From Bacteroides intestinalis (GTDB lineage: Bacteria; Bacteroidota; Bacteroidia; Bacteroidales; Bacteroidaceae): a DNA stretch of 64,000 nt. The notes under the pieces are model-generated. The model worked only from the letters and a program-made list of their open reading frames with translations, did not search any database and was not told the origin of the DNA. A program made the translations under genes and the position numbers. The stretch covers positions 26,989 through 90,988 of the forward strand of contig NZ_QRZF01000023.1 in NCBI RefSeq assembly GCF_003464595.1, given 5' to 3'. Each line of letters opens with the position of its first letter. Within the stretch, counting starts at the first letter, position 1. This document shows, piece after piece, positions 1 through 6,738 of the stretch.

Positions 1-30
1 AATTTACCATAAGGGTTGATGTCTATGGGT

Positions 31-38
31 TACTTTTG
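31..38 (+). promoter_or_regulatory. Promoter -7 box for def
   Basis: TACTTTTG matches the Bacteroides -7 consensus TAnnTTTG. It lies 14 bases before the def start codon, so the leader would be very short. No clear TTTG -33 box is visible in the few upstream bases available. Confidence 0.5.
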
Positions 39-52
39 CCTAAAAAAGTAAT

Positions 53-637
53 ATGATTAAACCGATAACAATTTACGGGAATCCCGTACTGAGAAAAGAA
101 TGTGTGAGTATAGAGAAAACTTATCCGGGTATCCGGGAAGTCATAGAGACGATGTGGCAGACACTGAGAAATGCGGACGGTTGTGGTCTGGCTGCTCCAC
201 AGATCAATCTTCCTATCAAACTATTTGTAGTGAACAGCCGGGATAGCTATGCATATATGTCCACTAAAGAAAGGGAACGTTTCTTTGCAAAAGATGATTG
301 CGGGATAGAAGAAACATTCATAAATGCGGAAATAACAGGATACAGTGACGAGGTATGGACTACGGGAGAAGGCTGTCTGAGTATTCCCGATCTGTATGAG
401 GAAGTGACACGACCCTGGTCCATAACAATAAAGTATCAGGATAAGGAATTTAATGAGCAAGTCAAGGTTTATCATGGATATACGGCACGAATCATTCAAC
501 ATGAGTTTGAGCATACGGAAGGGAGACTGTATATAGATCATTTGTCGCCTTTCAGGAAACAATTATTGCGGAACAAACTGGCACGTATCCTGAAAAGAAA
601 GATAAATGCGTCATATCCAACACAAAAGTCATATTAA
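53..637 (+). CDS. def: Peptide deformylase
   Basis: Removes the N-terminal formyl group from nascent proteins; a cytoplasmic metal enzyme. All three family motifs are present: GCGLAAPQ at residues 43-50, EGCLS at 106-110 with the metal ligand Cys108, and HEFEH at 150-154 with two ligand histidines and the catalytic Glu. The length of 194 residues is normal for Bacteroidales. The first ATG sits just after a TAnnTTTG promoter, which supports the start. It appears monocistronic, since a new promoter follows the stop. Function is confident from the motifs. Confidence 0.95.
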   Translation: MIKPITIYGNPVLRKECVSIEKTYPGIREVIETMWQTLRNADGCGLAAPQINLPIKLFVVNSRDSYAYMSTKERERFFAKDDCGIEETFINAEITGYSDEVWTTGEGCLSIPDLYEEVTRPWSITIKYQDKEFNEQVKVYHGYTARIIQHEFEHTEGRLYIDHLSPFRKQLLRNKLARILKRKINASYPTQKSY

Positions 638-662
638 ACCGAAGATTATGCCTGACTTTTCG

Positions 663-670
663 TATTTTTG
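663..670 (+). promoter_or_regulatory. Promoter -7 box before decayed gene
   Basis: TATTTTTG fits TAnnTTTG. It lies about 57 bases upstream of the remnant at 727, so the promoter seems to have outlived its gene and may now serve the secreted-protein gene at 929. Confidence 0.35.
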
Positions 671-726
671 TTGCAAGTATCATTCCTTAAAGAGTATCCA
701 TTTCCGAATAATGCACCAAAAAAAAT

Positions 727-928
727 ATGAAGCTAACCGTATTAATAGATAACAACACCTACATCGATGAATATTATATAGGTGAACCTGCCCTGAGCTA
801 TTACATAGAAGATGAAAATGAACGGAAGATTGTCGGAGTCAGGCGGTTTTCATCTATTCAAACTGTCGGAAAGGCTTACGAGAACGATAGATTATTTTCA
901 AAAGAATAGTAACCTAAATAATGAAGTT
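727..928 (+). pseudogene. Remnant of MBL-fold hydrolase gene
   Basis: The first 36 or so residues (MKLTVLIDNN, then YIGEPALSYYIEDENE) match what I remember of the N-terminus of Bacteroides metallo-beta-lactamase-fold hydrolases, which normally continue KILFD-GYSD-FI-NA and reach 240 or more residues. Here the similarity breaks right after ERKI. Short pieces such as a VFI-like stretch can be picked out in other frames before the stop, as expected after small deletions. No HxHxDH metal motif follows. The open frame is only 60 residues and overlaps an alternative frame of the next gene. I read it as a decayed gene; a genuine small protein is the alternative. Confidence 0.5.
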
Positions 929-1780
929 ATGAAAGCATTCAGTTTATTAGTAGCACTTATGGCTTTAAGCTCATTGGGAGGAAACAGCAACGGTTCTATG
1001 AACCTTTGTGAAAAAGCCATTGATACGAATCGCCCCAATGGATGGTATTACATCACGAGTGGTAAACAAGACAGCCTTTCGGCAGAGCCAATCGTAACGA
1101 CCAAAGATTTTGCCTCCATAAGCCTCGACTCTTCCTTGAATGAACGGACAGGCGAAATGATATACCAAATTGTAGGAAGAGTAAACGAACAGTCGATTGA
1201 AGTATGGGCAGATGCAACCGAACGGTCTATAGGTAAACATATCAGCTTTGTATGTAACAATAAGGTAGTATGCAATCCTCGGGTTAATGCTCGGATTCCA
1301 AATGGCTATTTTGCTATTTCAGGCAAAGAAGCTGAGTTTAAAACACTGTACAGACAAGTTCAAGAGGACATTAGAAACGAAGAAATTTCTTCAGAACACA
1401 AGAAAGCATGGGAAGAAGCCCGCAAGGTACGCGAATCCATTACCGACTCTACCTTCCTTAAGACTAAACGTCCGATGTCCGATGATGCAATCGGTCCTTA
1501 CAACTATCAGACAGGTTTTCTTGAAGACCGCGCCTACAACCGGACTGTTTACGTAATAGCTATAGACAGAGCCAAGAAGCATCTTTCCGTCAAGAATAAC
1601 CAACTGGTATTGAACCTGAAATCAGGAGCAGAAATTAATATTGCAGAAGACATGTACCAATATATCACCAGGTTGTTTGTCGACTGGAATAAATGGGTGA
1701 AAGAAGGAAAATTCAAAATCATAAAAACAGAAGAAGGGTATTATGATATTGAACCTACTCCTCAGAAGAAGAAAAATTAA
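929..1780 (+). CDS. Secreted protein, SecDF-P1-like domain
   Basis: A 283-residue protein starting MKAFSLLVALMALSSLGG, a short signal-like hydrophobic segment. The open frame extends upstream to 812, but that part runs through the decayed gene, so I take the ATG at 929. Residues from about 35 (GWYYITSG) to 120 (IPNGYFAISG) resemble the periplasmic P1-head fold of SecD-like proteins: a short beta-rich domain with a paired GWY/GYF hallmark. The rest is charged and ends in a Lys-rich tail. No catalytic motif is seen and the function is unknown. It converges on the retron reverse transcriptase; both stop codons share the same TTAA. Confidence 0.75.
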   Translation: MKAFSLLVALMALSSLGGNSNGSMNLCEKAIDTNRPNGWYYITSGKQDSLSAEPIVTTKDFASISLDSSLNERTGEMIYQIVGRVNEQSIEVWADATERSIGKHISFVCNNKVVCNPRVNARIPNGYFAISGKEAEFKTLYRQVQEDIRNEEISSEHKKAWEEARKVRESITDSTFLKTKRPMSDDAIGPYNYQTGFLEDRAYNRTVYVIAIDRAKKHLSVKNNQLVLNLKSGAEINIAEDMYQYITRLFVDWNKWVKEGKFKIIKTEEGYYDIEPTPQKKKN

Positions 1781-2898
1781 GATCCTTTCTCCAAACCTTT
1801 CAAAGCAGCAATAGAATCGGAAACATAAGCATTATCCGGTTCTATGGATCGCCAGTAGCAAAGAGTTCCGATCAGACGCTTCAGGTAAGCAGGATCATGA
1901 GAACCTATCCGGCGTTGATGCTCCGCAAGCCCTTTCGTCAGAATGAAATGGACATTCTTGCGTATCTCCCTCTTCTTTGCTTTGGGAATGGTCAGCTTCA
2001 CGCCGGAGCTGATGGAAACGCCTGTGATAATCTTTCTCTTATGCCCACTCAGAAAACGGGTTTTCTTATGATTGATTTCAAACTTTTCCTCCCGAATGAT
2101 CTGTTTAATCAGAGGCAATATCTGTTGCGCCGGAAAGACATCTCCCGAAAAAGTGAGATCATCCGCGTAGCGGGTATAAACCAGATTATATTCAGTAGCC
2201 AGTGCCGCCAGCTTTTTGTCCATCTCATAAGAAATGATATTACTCAGTGCCGGACTGGTAGATGCTCCCTGAGGCAGACATCTGCGTACACAGCATAAAG
2301 CCGCAAGCACTCTTGCAATCTTCGGTGGATATCCCATACTCTCGAACATTTTCCGTACCCGCAGACTGCATATAGAGCCAAAGAAATCATGGATATCAGT
2401 TTTCAGCACATAGGGCTTGCCCAGATGCGGCCGGACATTATCGGAAATGGACATCTTGCACCGGAAACCGGTAGCGGCGGGATGTAGATTCACAAATGAT
2501 AAAACGCGATGATTGATAGTATCCTGAATGGCTTTCAGCTCTTTGTCCGGTGCTGAAATCATACGGTAGCCTCCCTTTCTTTTACCAATCCAGAATTCCC
2601 GGTAATGTCCGGGAATATCTTTCAGTATCTCTTTCAGGACCGCCTCTTCCACTCCCAACAGATTGGCACACTTCACTACTGCCTCCTCGTCGAACCATGG
2701 AATGGTGATCGGAGCAGAAGTACCAAAGTACCGGCTAAACCATCCTTTACGGGTAGTTTCTGTATCGGTAGTATCTTCCGTATTGCTGCGGTTTCCGGCT
2801 TTCCACCTTTTGTATCCTTCCTGTTTCCGGCTCGAAGAGATAATCTTGTAAATCAACAAGCCGGTGACAATCAGTACCGCTATTAGAATTCCATTCAT
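1777..2898 (-). CDS. Retron-type reverse transcriptase with N-terminal membrane helix
   Basis: A 373-residue RNA-directed DNA polymerase. Residues 3-20 form one hydrophobic helix, then comes a Thr/Arg-rich linker to about residue 60, and then a retron-like polymerase. Visible motifs are GYRMISAP and LKAIQ (110-125), the retron X-region equivalent NVRPH (154-158, usually NAxxH), TDIHDFF with Asp168, LPQGASTSP (208-216), the catalytic YADD (244-247), and ITG (291-293, the retron VTG region). Directly upstream lies a folded msr-msd RNA with its own promoter, which makes a retron far more likely than a group II intron or diversity-generating RT. No separate effector gene follows; the next gene is convergent. 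Anti-phage defence is the usual retron role but is inferred here. Confidence 0.92.
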   Translation of the reverse strand: MNGILIAVLIVTGLLIYKIISSSRKQEGYKRWKAGNRSNTEDTTDTETTRKGWFSRYFGTSAPITIPWFDEEAVVKCANLLGVEEAVLKEILKDIPGHYREFWIGKRKGGYRMISAPDKELKAIQDTINHRVLSFVNLHPAATGFRCKMSISDNVRPHLGKPYVLKTDIHDFFGSICSLRVRKMFESMGYPPKIARVLAALCCVRRCLPQGASTSPALSNIISYEMDKKLAALATEYNLVYTRYADDLTFSGDVFPAQQILPLIKQIIREEKFEINHKKTRFLSGHKRKIITGVSISSGVKLTIPKAKKREIRKNVHFILTKGLAEHQRRIGSHDPAYLKRLIGTLCYWRSIEPDNAYVSDSIAALKGLEKGS

Positions 2899-2914
2899 CT
2901 TACATAACTAAAAA

Positions 2915-3046
2915 AGGAAGAGGATGAGTATTTACTAATGTAAATCGTGGTATTTATACCAGAGTATTTACATTTCTAAGAAAGCTCCTGAGCTTACGAG
3001 GCGACTGCACCTCTTTCCTGCTAAATCTTTTTCTCATCCTCTTCGT
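2915..3046 (-). ncRNA. Retron msr-msd RNA
   Basis: Read on the minus strand, this stretch has the full retron layout. The a1 arm GAAGAGGATGAG (3044-3033) pairs perfectly over 12 bases with the a2 arm CTCATCCTCTTC (2928-2917). Ten bases after a1 comes AGC (3022-3020), whose G at 3021 is the expected 2'-OH priming base. Two msr hairpins follow: GAGGTG/CGCCTC (3013-2998) and AAGCT/AGCTT (2995-2982). The msd hairpin has an AATGTAAAT/ATTTACATT stem (2974-2966 with 2945-2937) topped by GGTAT/ATACC (2960-2949). The reverse transcriptase starts 18 bases after a2. The pairing is seen directly; msDNA production is inferred. Confidence 0.88.
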
Positions 3047-3049
3047 ACG

Positions 3050-3083
3050 CAAAAATATATCTTTTTTCACTTATAGCGCCAAA
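3050..3083 (-). promoter_or_regulatory. Retron promoter
   Basis: On the minus strand TTTG (3083-3080) and TATTTTTG (3057-3050) match the Bacteroides -33 and -7 boxes, separated by 22 bases (19-21 is usual). The predicted start lies about at the first base of the a1 arm, as expected for a retron transcript. Confidence 0.6.
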
Positions 3084-3131
3084 GAGAGACAATTTATTTT
3101 AATGTAGTAATGTTTTTTTAATCAGATTCTA

Positions 3132-3139
3132 TAACTTTG
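3132..3139 (+). promoter_or_regulatory. Promoter -7 box for peptide transporter
   Basis: TAACTTTG fits TAnnTTTG and lies 30 bases before the transporter start. It points away from the retron promoter, so the two form a divergent pair. Confidence 0.45.
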
Positions 3140-3168
3140 CCTCCCATAAAGAAAATATCTATACTATA

Positions 3169-4707
3169 ATGAGTACATCCAAACACCCGAAAGGTCTTTA
3201 CCTTGTCTTTGCTACCAGCACGGCAGAACGTTTCAGCTACTACGGTATGCGTGCTATCTTCATCCTGTTTCTAACCCAGGCTCTCTTGTTCGATAAGGAA
3301 CATGCCGCCTCTATTTATGGCAGCTATACCGGACTGGTTTATCTCACTCCGCTCATCGGCGGATATATTGCTGATAAATACTGGGGCATCCGGCGTTCCG
3401 TTTTCTGGGGGGCCATGATGATGGCGGTAGGCCAGTTCCTGATGTTCTTCAGTGCGTCGATGCTGGATACTAAAGAGCTTTCCCACTGGTTGATGTATGG
3501 GGGACTCACCTTCTTGATTTTAGGAAATGGCTGCTTTAAGCCTACAGTTTCGTCATTGGTCGGACAACTTTATGAACCGGGAGACAGACGTCTGGACTCT
3601 GCTTATACTATATTCTATATGGGTGTAAATGTGGGTTCTTTCTTTGCCCCGCTGGTTTGCGGTTACTTCGGTGAAACGGGTAATCCCAATGATTTCAAAT
3701 GGGGATTCCTGATTGCAGCGATCGTTACAATCTTCACGGTAATTCTATTTGAAACGCAAAAGAACAAGTATCTGATCGGTCCTGACGGAAAGCCGCTCGG
3801 CATTATTCCGGACGCCAAACGGGAGCAACCGAAAGAACATAAAACAGTTCAGCAAACAGCCATAGATAAAGATAAGAAGATGCGCAACAATTTGCTTCTC
3901 GGAGCACTGACCATTGCCCTTGCCTTATTCTTCTACTGGTGTTTCGGCAACGATTGGGTCAGTATAGGGATATTCACAGCCTGTATCGTCTTCCCCGTCA
4001 GCATTCTGCTGGATGGCTCTCTGACAAAGATAGAGCGTGACCGTATCTTCGTTATTTACATTATCGCTTTCTTCGTTATATTCTTCTGGGCAGCCTACGA
4101 ACAAGCAGGTGCTTCGCTCACTCTTTTTGCTGCCGAACAAACCGACCGTACAATCCTCGGTTGGGAAATGCCCGCCTCTTGGATACAATCTTTCAATCCG
4201 TTCTTCGTAGTTATATTGGCAGCCATTATGCCCAGTGTATGGGGTGCGCTGAACAAACGAGGCATGGAACCGGCTTCCCCCACCAAACAAGCTATTGGTT
4301 TGTTGCTGCTCTCACTGGGATATTTAGTCATTTGTTTCGGTGTGAAAGATGTACAGCCTGGTGTAAAAGTCAGCCTTATCTGGCTAACCGGACTTTATTT
4401 CATCCATACTATGGGAGAAATAGCCCTCTCCCCTATCGGTTTATCCATGGTAAACAAACTCACCCCTGTCCGTTTTGCCTCTCTTATGATGGGAATCTGG
4501 TATCTTGCCACCTCTACAGCCAATAAATTTGCAGGTACTTTAGGCGGCCTTTATCCCGAAGACGGGAAAGTGAAAACCCTGCTCGGATTCCGTATTGAAA
4601 CCATGTTCGACTTCTTTATGGTATTCGTTATCATGTCCGGCGTAGCCTCTCTTATCCTCTTCCTGCTCTCAAAGAAATTACAGAAGATGATGCATGGAGT
4701 AGAATAA
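3169..4707 (+). CDS. POT-family proton-dependent oligopeptide transporter
   Basis: A 512-residue inner-membrane protein of the major facilitator superfamily that should import di- and tripeptides with protons. The start carries the POT signature, with the GLY-FATSTAERFSYYGMRAIF region containing the conserved ERFSYYG block, followed by GGYIADKYWG and by FYMGVNVGSFFAPL-C-GY, which resembles the second PTR2 signature. About 12-14 hydrophobic helices are visible, with a charged loop around residues 205-240. The length is typical. It is flanked by its own promoter and by a new promoter before hpt, so it is probably transcribed alone. Substrate specificity cannot be read from the sequence. Confidence 0.93.
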   Translation: MSTSKHPKGLYLVFATSTAERFSYYGMRAIFILFLTQALLFDKEHAASIYGSYTGLVYLTPLIGGYIADKYWGIRRSVFWGAMMMAVGQFLMFFSASMLDTKELSHWLMYGGLTFLILGNGCFKPTVSSLVGQLYEPGDRRLDSAYTIFYMGVNVGSFFAPLVCGYFGETGNPNDFKWGFLIAAIVTIFTVILFETQKNKYLIGPDGKPLGIIPDAKREQPKEHKTVQQTAIDKDKKMRNNLLLGALTIALALFFYWCFGNDWVSIGIFTACIVFPVSILLDGSLTKIERDRIFVIYIIAFFVIFFWAAYEQAGASLTLFAAEQTDRTILGWEMPASWIQSFNPFFVVILAAIMPSVWGALNKRGMEPASPTKQAIGLLLLSLGYLVICFGVKDVQPGVKVSLIWLTGLYFIHTMGEIALSPIGLSMVNKLTPVRFASLMMGIWYLATSTANKFAGTLGGLYPEDGKVKTLLGFRIETMFDFFMVFVIMSGVASLILFLLSKKLQKMMHGVE

Positions 4708-4713
4708 AAATCG

Positions 4714-4721
4714 TATTTTTG
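4714..4721 (+). promoter_or_regulatory. Promoter -7 box for hpt
   Basis: TATTTTTG fits TAnnTTTG. It lies immediately after the transporter stop codon and 26 bases before the hpt start. Confidence 0.5.
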
Positions 4722-4746
4722 TGCCAATTTTAAAAATCTATCCCTT

Positions 4747-5283
4747 ATGGACACCATACAAATAAAAGACAAAAAGTTCACTGTTTCTATCAAGGAACAG
4801 GACATTCTGAAAGAAGTAACCCGCGTTGCAAATGAAATCAATCGCGATCTGGCTGGTAAAAATCCTCTATTTCTCAGCGTCCTGAACGGCTCGTTTATGT
4901 TTACTGCTGATCTGATGAAAAACATTACTATTCCCTGCGAGATTTCTTTCGTGAAGCTGGCTTCTTATCAGGGGGTGTCCTCTACCGGAGTTATCAAGGA
5001 AGTGATCGGTATTACCGAAGATCTGACAGACCGCACGGTAGTGATTGTGGAAGATATTGTAGATACTGGCCTGACTATGCAACGTCTGCTGGACACGCTG
5101 GGCACACGTAACCCGAAAGAAATCCACATCGCTTCGTTACTGGTGAAACCTGATAAGTTGAAAGTAGATTTGAATATAGAATACGTAGCCATGGAAATTC
5201 CCAATGACTTCATTGTAGGTTATGGATTGGATTATGACGGCTTCGGGCGCAATTATGCGGACATTTATACAGTGGTAGATTAA
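4747..5283 (+). CDS. hpt: Hypoxanthine phosphoribosyltransferase
   Basis: Purine salvage enzyme that joins hypoxanthine (and usually guanine) to PRPP to give IMP or GMP in the cytoplasm. The PRPP-binding motif VVIVEDIVDTGLT is at residues 98-110, with the paired acidic residues of the family. The N-terminal loop LFLSVLNGSFMF (41-52) and the C-terminal PNDFIVGYGLDYD segment are also typical of bacterial Hpt. The length of 178 residues is normal. It sits upstream of adk, but a 237-base gap with a strong inverted repeat separates them. Confidence 0.95.
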   Translation: MDTIQIKDKKFTVSIKEQDILKEVTRVANEINRDLAGKNPLFLSVLNGSFMFTADLMKNITIPCEISFVKLASYQGVSSTGVIKEVIGITEDLTDRTVVIVEDIVDTGLTMQRLLDTLGTRNPKEIHIASLLVKPDKLKVDLNIEYVAMEIPNDFIVGYGLDYDGFGRNYADIYTVVD

Positions 5284-5330
5284 AGAAATCGAATACTACG
5301 TATAGAGCTATAGGCCATACCTGAACCGGG

Positions 5331-5410
5331 TCAAGTCCGTACCAAGTCCGTACCTGCTCCGTAAAAAGATACCTTTGCACGGAGAAGATACGGACTTGGT
5401 ACGGACTTGA
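5331..5410. repeat. 32-base near-perfect inverted repeat
   Basis: The left arm 5331-5362 and right arm 5379-5410 pair at 30 of 32 positions around a 16-base loop. Each arm contains two tandem copies of an AAGTCCGTACC-like 11-mer, and another copy of the CTGCTCCGTA segment occurs inverted at 5411-5420, so alternative pairings exist. No U-run follows, so it is not a standard intrinsic terminator. It fills the hpt-adk gap. Confidence 0.85.
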
Positions 5411-5520
5411 TACGGAGCAGACCTTGCTCAAGGCTATCAGGATAAGGCTAAATTATGGTGCGTACAAGAGAATTTTGAATTAGGTATAATAATAAGTAAC
5501 AGTTAAATTGTAAATCACAA

Positions 5521-6093
5521 ATGTTGAACATTGTAATTTTCGGTGCTCCCGGTTCAGGAAAGGGAACACAAAGTGAGAAAATCGTAGAAAAGTACGGTAT
5601 TAACCACATCTCAACCGGTGACGTGTTGCGTGCTGAAATCAAGAACGGCACAGAACTGGGCAAAACAGCTAAAAGTTATATCGATCAAGGCCAGTTGATC
5701 CCTGACGACCTGATGATTGATATCCTTGCAAGTGTATTCGATAGTTTCAAAGACAGCAAAGGTGTAATCTTCGACGGTTTCCCCCGTACGATTGCACAGG
5801 CAGAAGCTCTGAAAAAAATGCTTGCTGGAAGAAATCAGGGAGTAAGCGTTATGCTTGACCTGGATGTACCTGAAGACGAACTGATGGTCCGCCTCATCAA
5901 ACGTGGTAAGGATTCCGGTCGTGCCGATGACAACGAAGAGACTATCAAGAAACGTCTTCATGTTTATCATTCACAGACTTCTCCGCTGATTGACTGGTAC
6001 AAGCAGGAAGGACAATACCAACACATCAAAGGACAAGGTGCATTGGAAGAAATCTTTGCTGATGTTTGCGCTGCAATCGACGCTGCAAAGTAA
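5521..6093 (+). CDS. adk: Adenylate kinase
   Basis: Interconverts ATP plus AMP with two ADP. The P-loop GAPGSGKGT is at residues 8-16, followed by the AMP-binding STGDVLR block and FDGFPRT. The length of 190 residues is the short-lid form common in Bacteroidales, without the Cys-rich zinc lid. The start codon directly follows a 40-base AT-rich leader. It is followed by a strong terminator hairpin and so ends its transcription unit. Confidence 0.96.
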   Translation: MLNIVIFGAPGSGKGTQSEKIVEKYGINHISTGDVLRAEIKNGTELGKTAKSYIDQGQLIPDDLMIDILASVFDSFKDSKGVIFDGFPRTIAQAEALKKMLAGRNQGVSVMLDLDVPEDELMVRLIKRGKDSGRADDNEETIKKRLHVYHSQTSPLIDWYKQEGQYQHIKGQGALEEIFADVCAAIDAAK

Positions 6094-6114
6094 AGTAACA
6101 CAATCATAATTTAG

Positions 6115-6155
6115 AGCGCGGTAATACCCATGAAAATGATATTACCGCGCTTTGT
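6115..6155 (+). terminator. Intrinsic terminator after adk
   Basis: AGCGCGGTAATA (6115-6126) pairs perfectly over 12 bases with TATTACCGCGCT (6140-6151), followed by TTGTT. It lies 22 bases after the adk stop and probably also insulates the convergent AraC gene. Confidence 0.8.
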
Positions 6156-6187
6156 TATTCTCCCGTCTGCCCTAAAATAACAAGTAA

Positions 6188-6664
6188 CTATTTCACGATC
6201 TTCTTTTTATATTCACGCGGGGTACATTGGATTTTCTTAAAGAATGTAGCATTAAACCGGGCTATAGAATTGAATCCACATTCGTATGCAATGTTGGTAA
6301 TGCTCATGTCTGTAGTCAGTAATTTACGTTGTGCATGAGCTATTCTTAACTCAGCAATATAGTCACTTATTGTAGTACCAAATGCCTTCTTAAATATATG
6401 ATTGGCATAATCAGGGTGCAGACCTACTGCATCACCGATATCATTGGCTTTAATATCATTACAATAATTCTTAGTAAGATATATGGTTATTTTTTCGTTG
6501 TGTCGCAAGTAAGTGATATTCCCTTGGGGCAGGTAATTTATCTCTATTTCATTATGCCTATCGTATCTGGGCATAACACGGGGTATCCATGTCTCACATG
6601 TAAGTCCATAAGGTTTAAACTCCTCACGGAACTTATCAAAACTGTAACATTTCTCGGAATTCAT
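6188..6664 (-). CDS. AraC-type regulator with most of the sensor domain missing
   Basis: A 158-residue protein, about half the usual AraC length. The C-terminal part from about residue 68 has two helix-turn-helix units (DIGDAVGLHPDYANHIFKK and ITNIAYECGFNSIARFNATF) and the closing PREY motif. The N-terminal part starts a cupin-like sensor domain (PRVMPRYDRHNEIEINYL, then NITYL) but joins the DNA-binding half after only about 60 residues, whereas the family normally has 150 or more there. The frame is open and clean, so this looks like an in-frame internal deletion. It is divergent from the DUF1593 gene, its likely target. Ligand control is probably lost or altered. Confidence 0.8.
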   Translation of the reverse strand: MNSEKCYSFDKFREEFKPYGLTCETWIPRVMPRYDRHNEIEINYLPQGNITYLRHNEKITIYLTKNYCNDIKANDIGDAVGLHPDYANHIFKKAFGTTISDYIAELRIAHAQRKLLTTDMSITNIAYECGFNSIARFNATFFKKIQCTPREYKKKIVK

Positions 6665-6709
6665 TATATTCGTATATAAAAATAGAGAGTGTTATTCACA
6701 TTTTGGTGG

Positions 6710-6717
6710 TAAATTTG
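6710..6717 (+). promoter_or_regulatory. Promoter -7 box for DUF1593 gene
   Basis: TAAATTTG fits TAnnTTTG, 21 bases before the start codon in the 74-base gap shared with the divergent AraC gene. No TTTG -33 box is evident, which would suit an activator-dependent promoter. Confidence 0.4.
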
Positions 6718-6738
6718 CAAAAATAATCTTTAAACGCC

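Noticed and set aside
221..562. Minus-strand open frame inside def
   Set aside because: It lies fully within a well-supported gene on the other strand and has no recognisable domain; the same holds for the other long antisense frames in the housekeeping genes.
812..928. N-terminal extension of the secreted protein at 929
   Set aside because: The extension runs through the decayed MBL-fold gene and has no signal peptide; the ATG at 929 gives a plausible exported protein.
5331..5410. CRISPR-like repeat
   Set aside because: The repeated units are inverted and adjacent, without regular spacers or cas genes.
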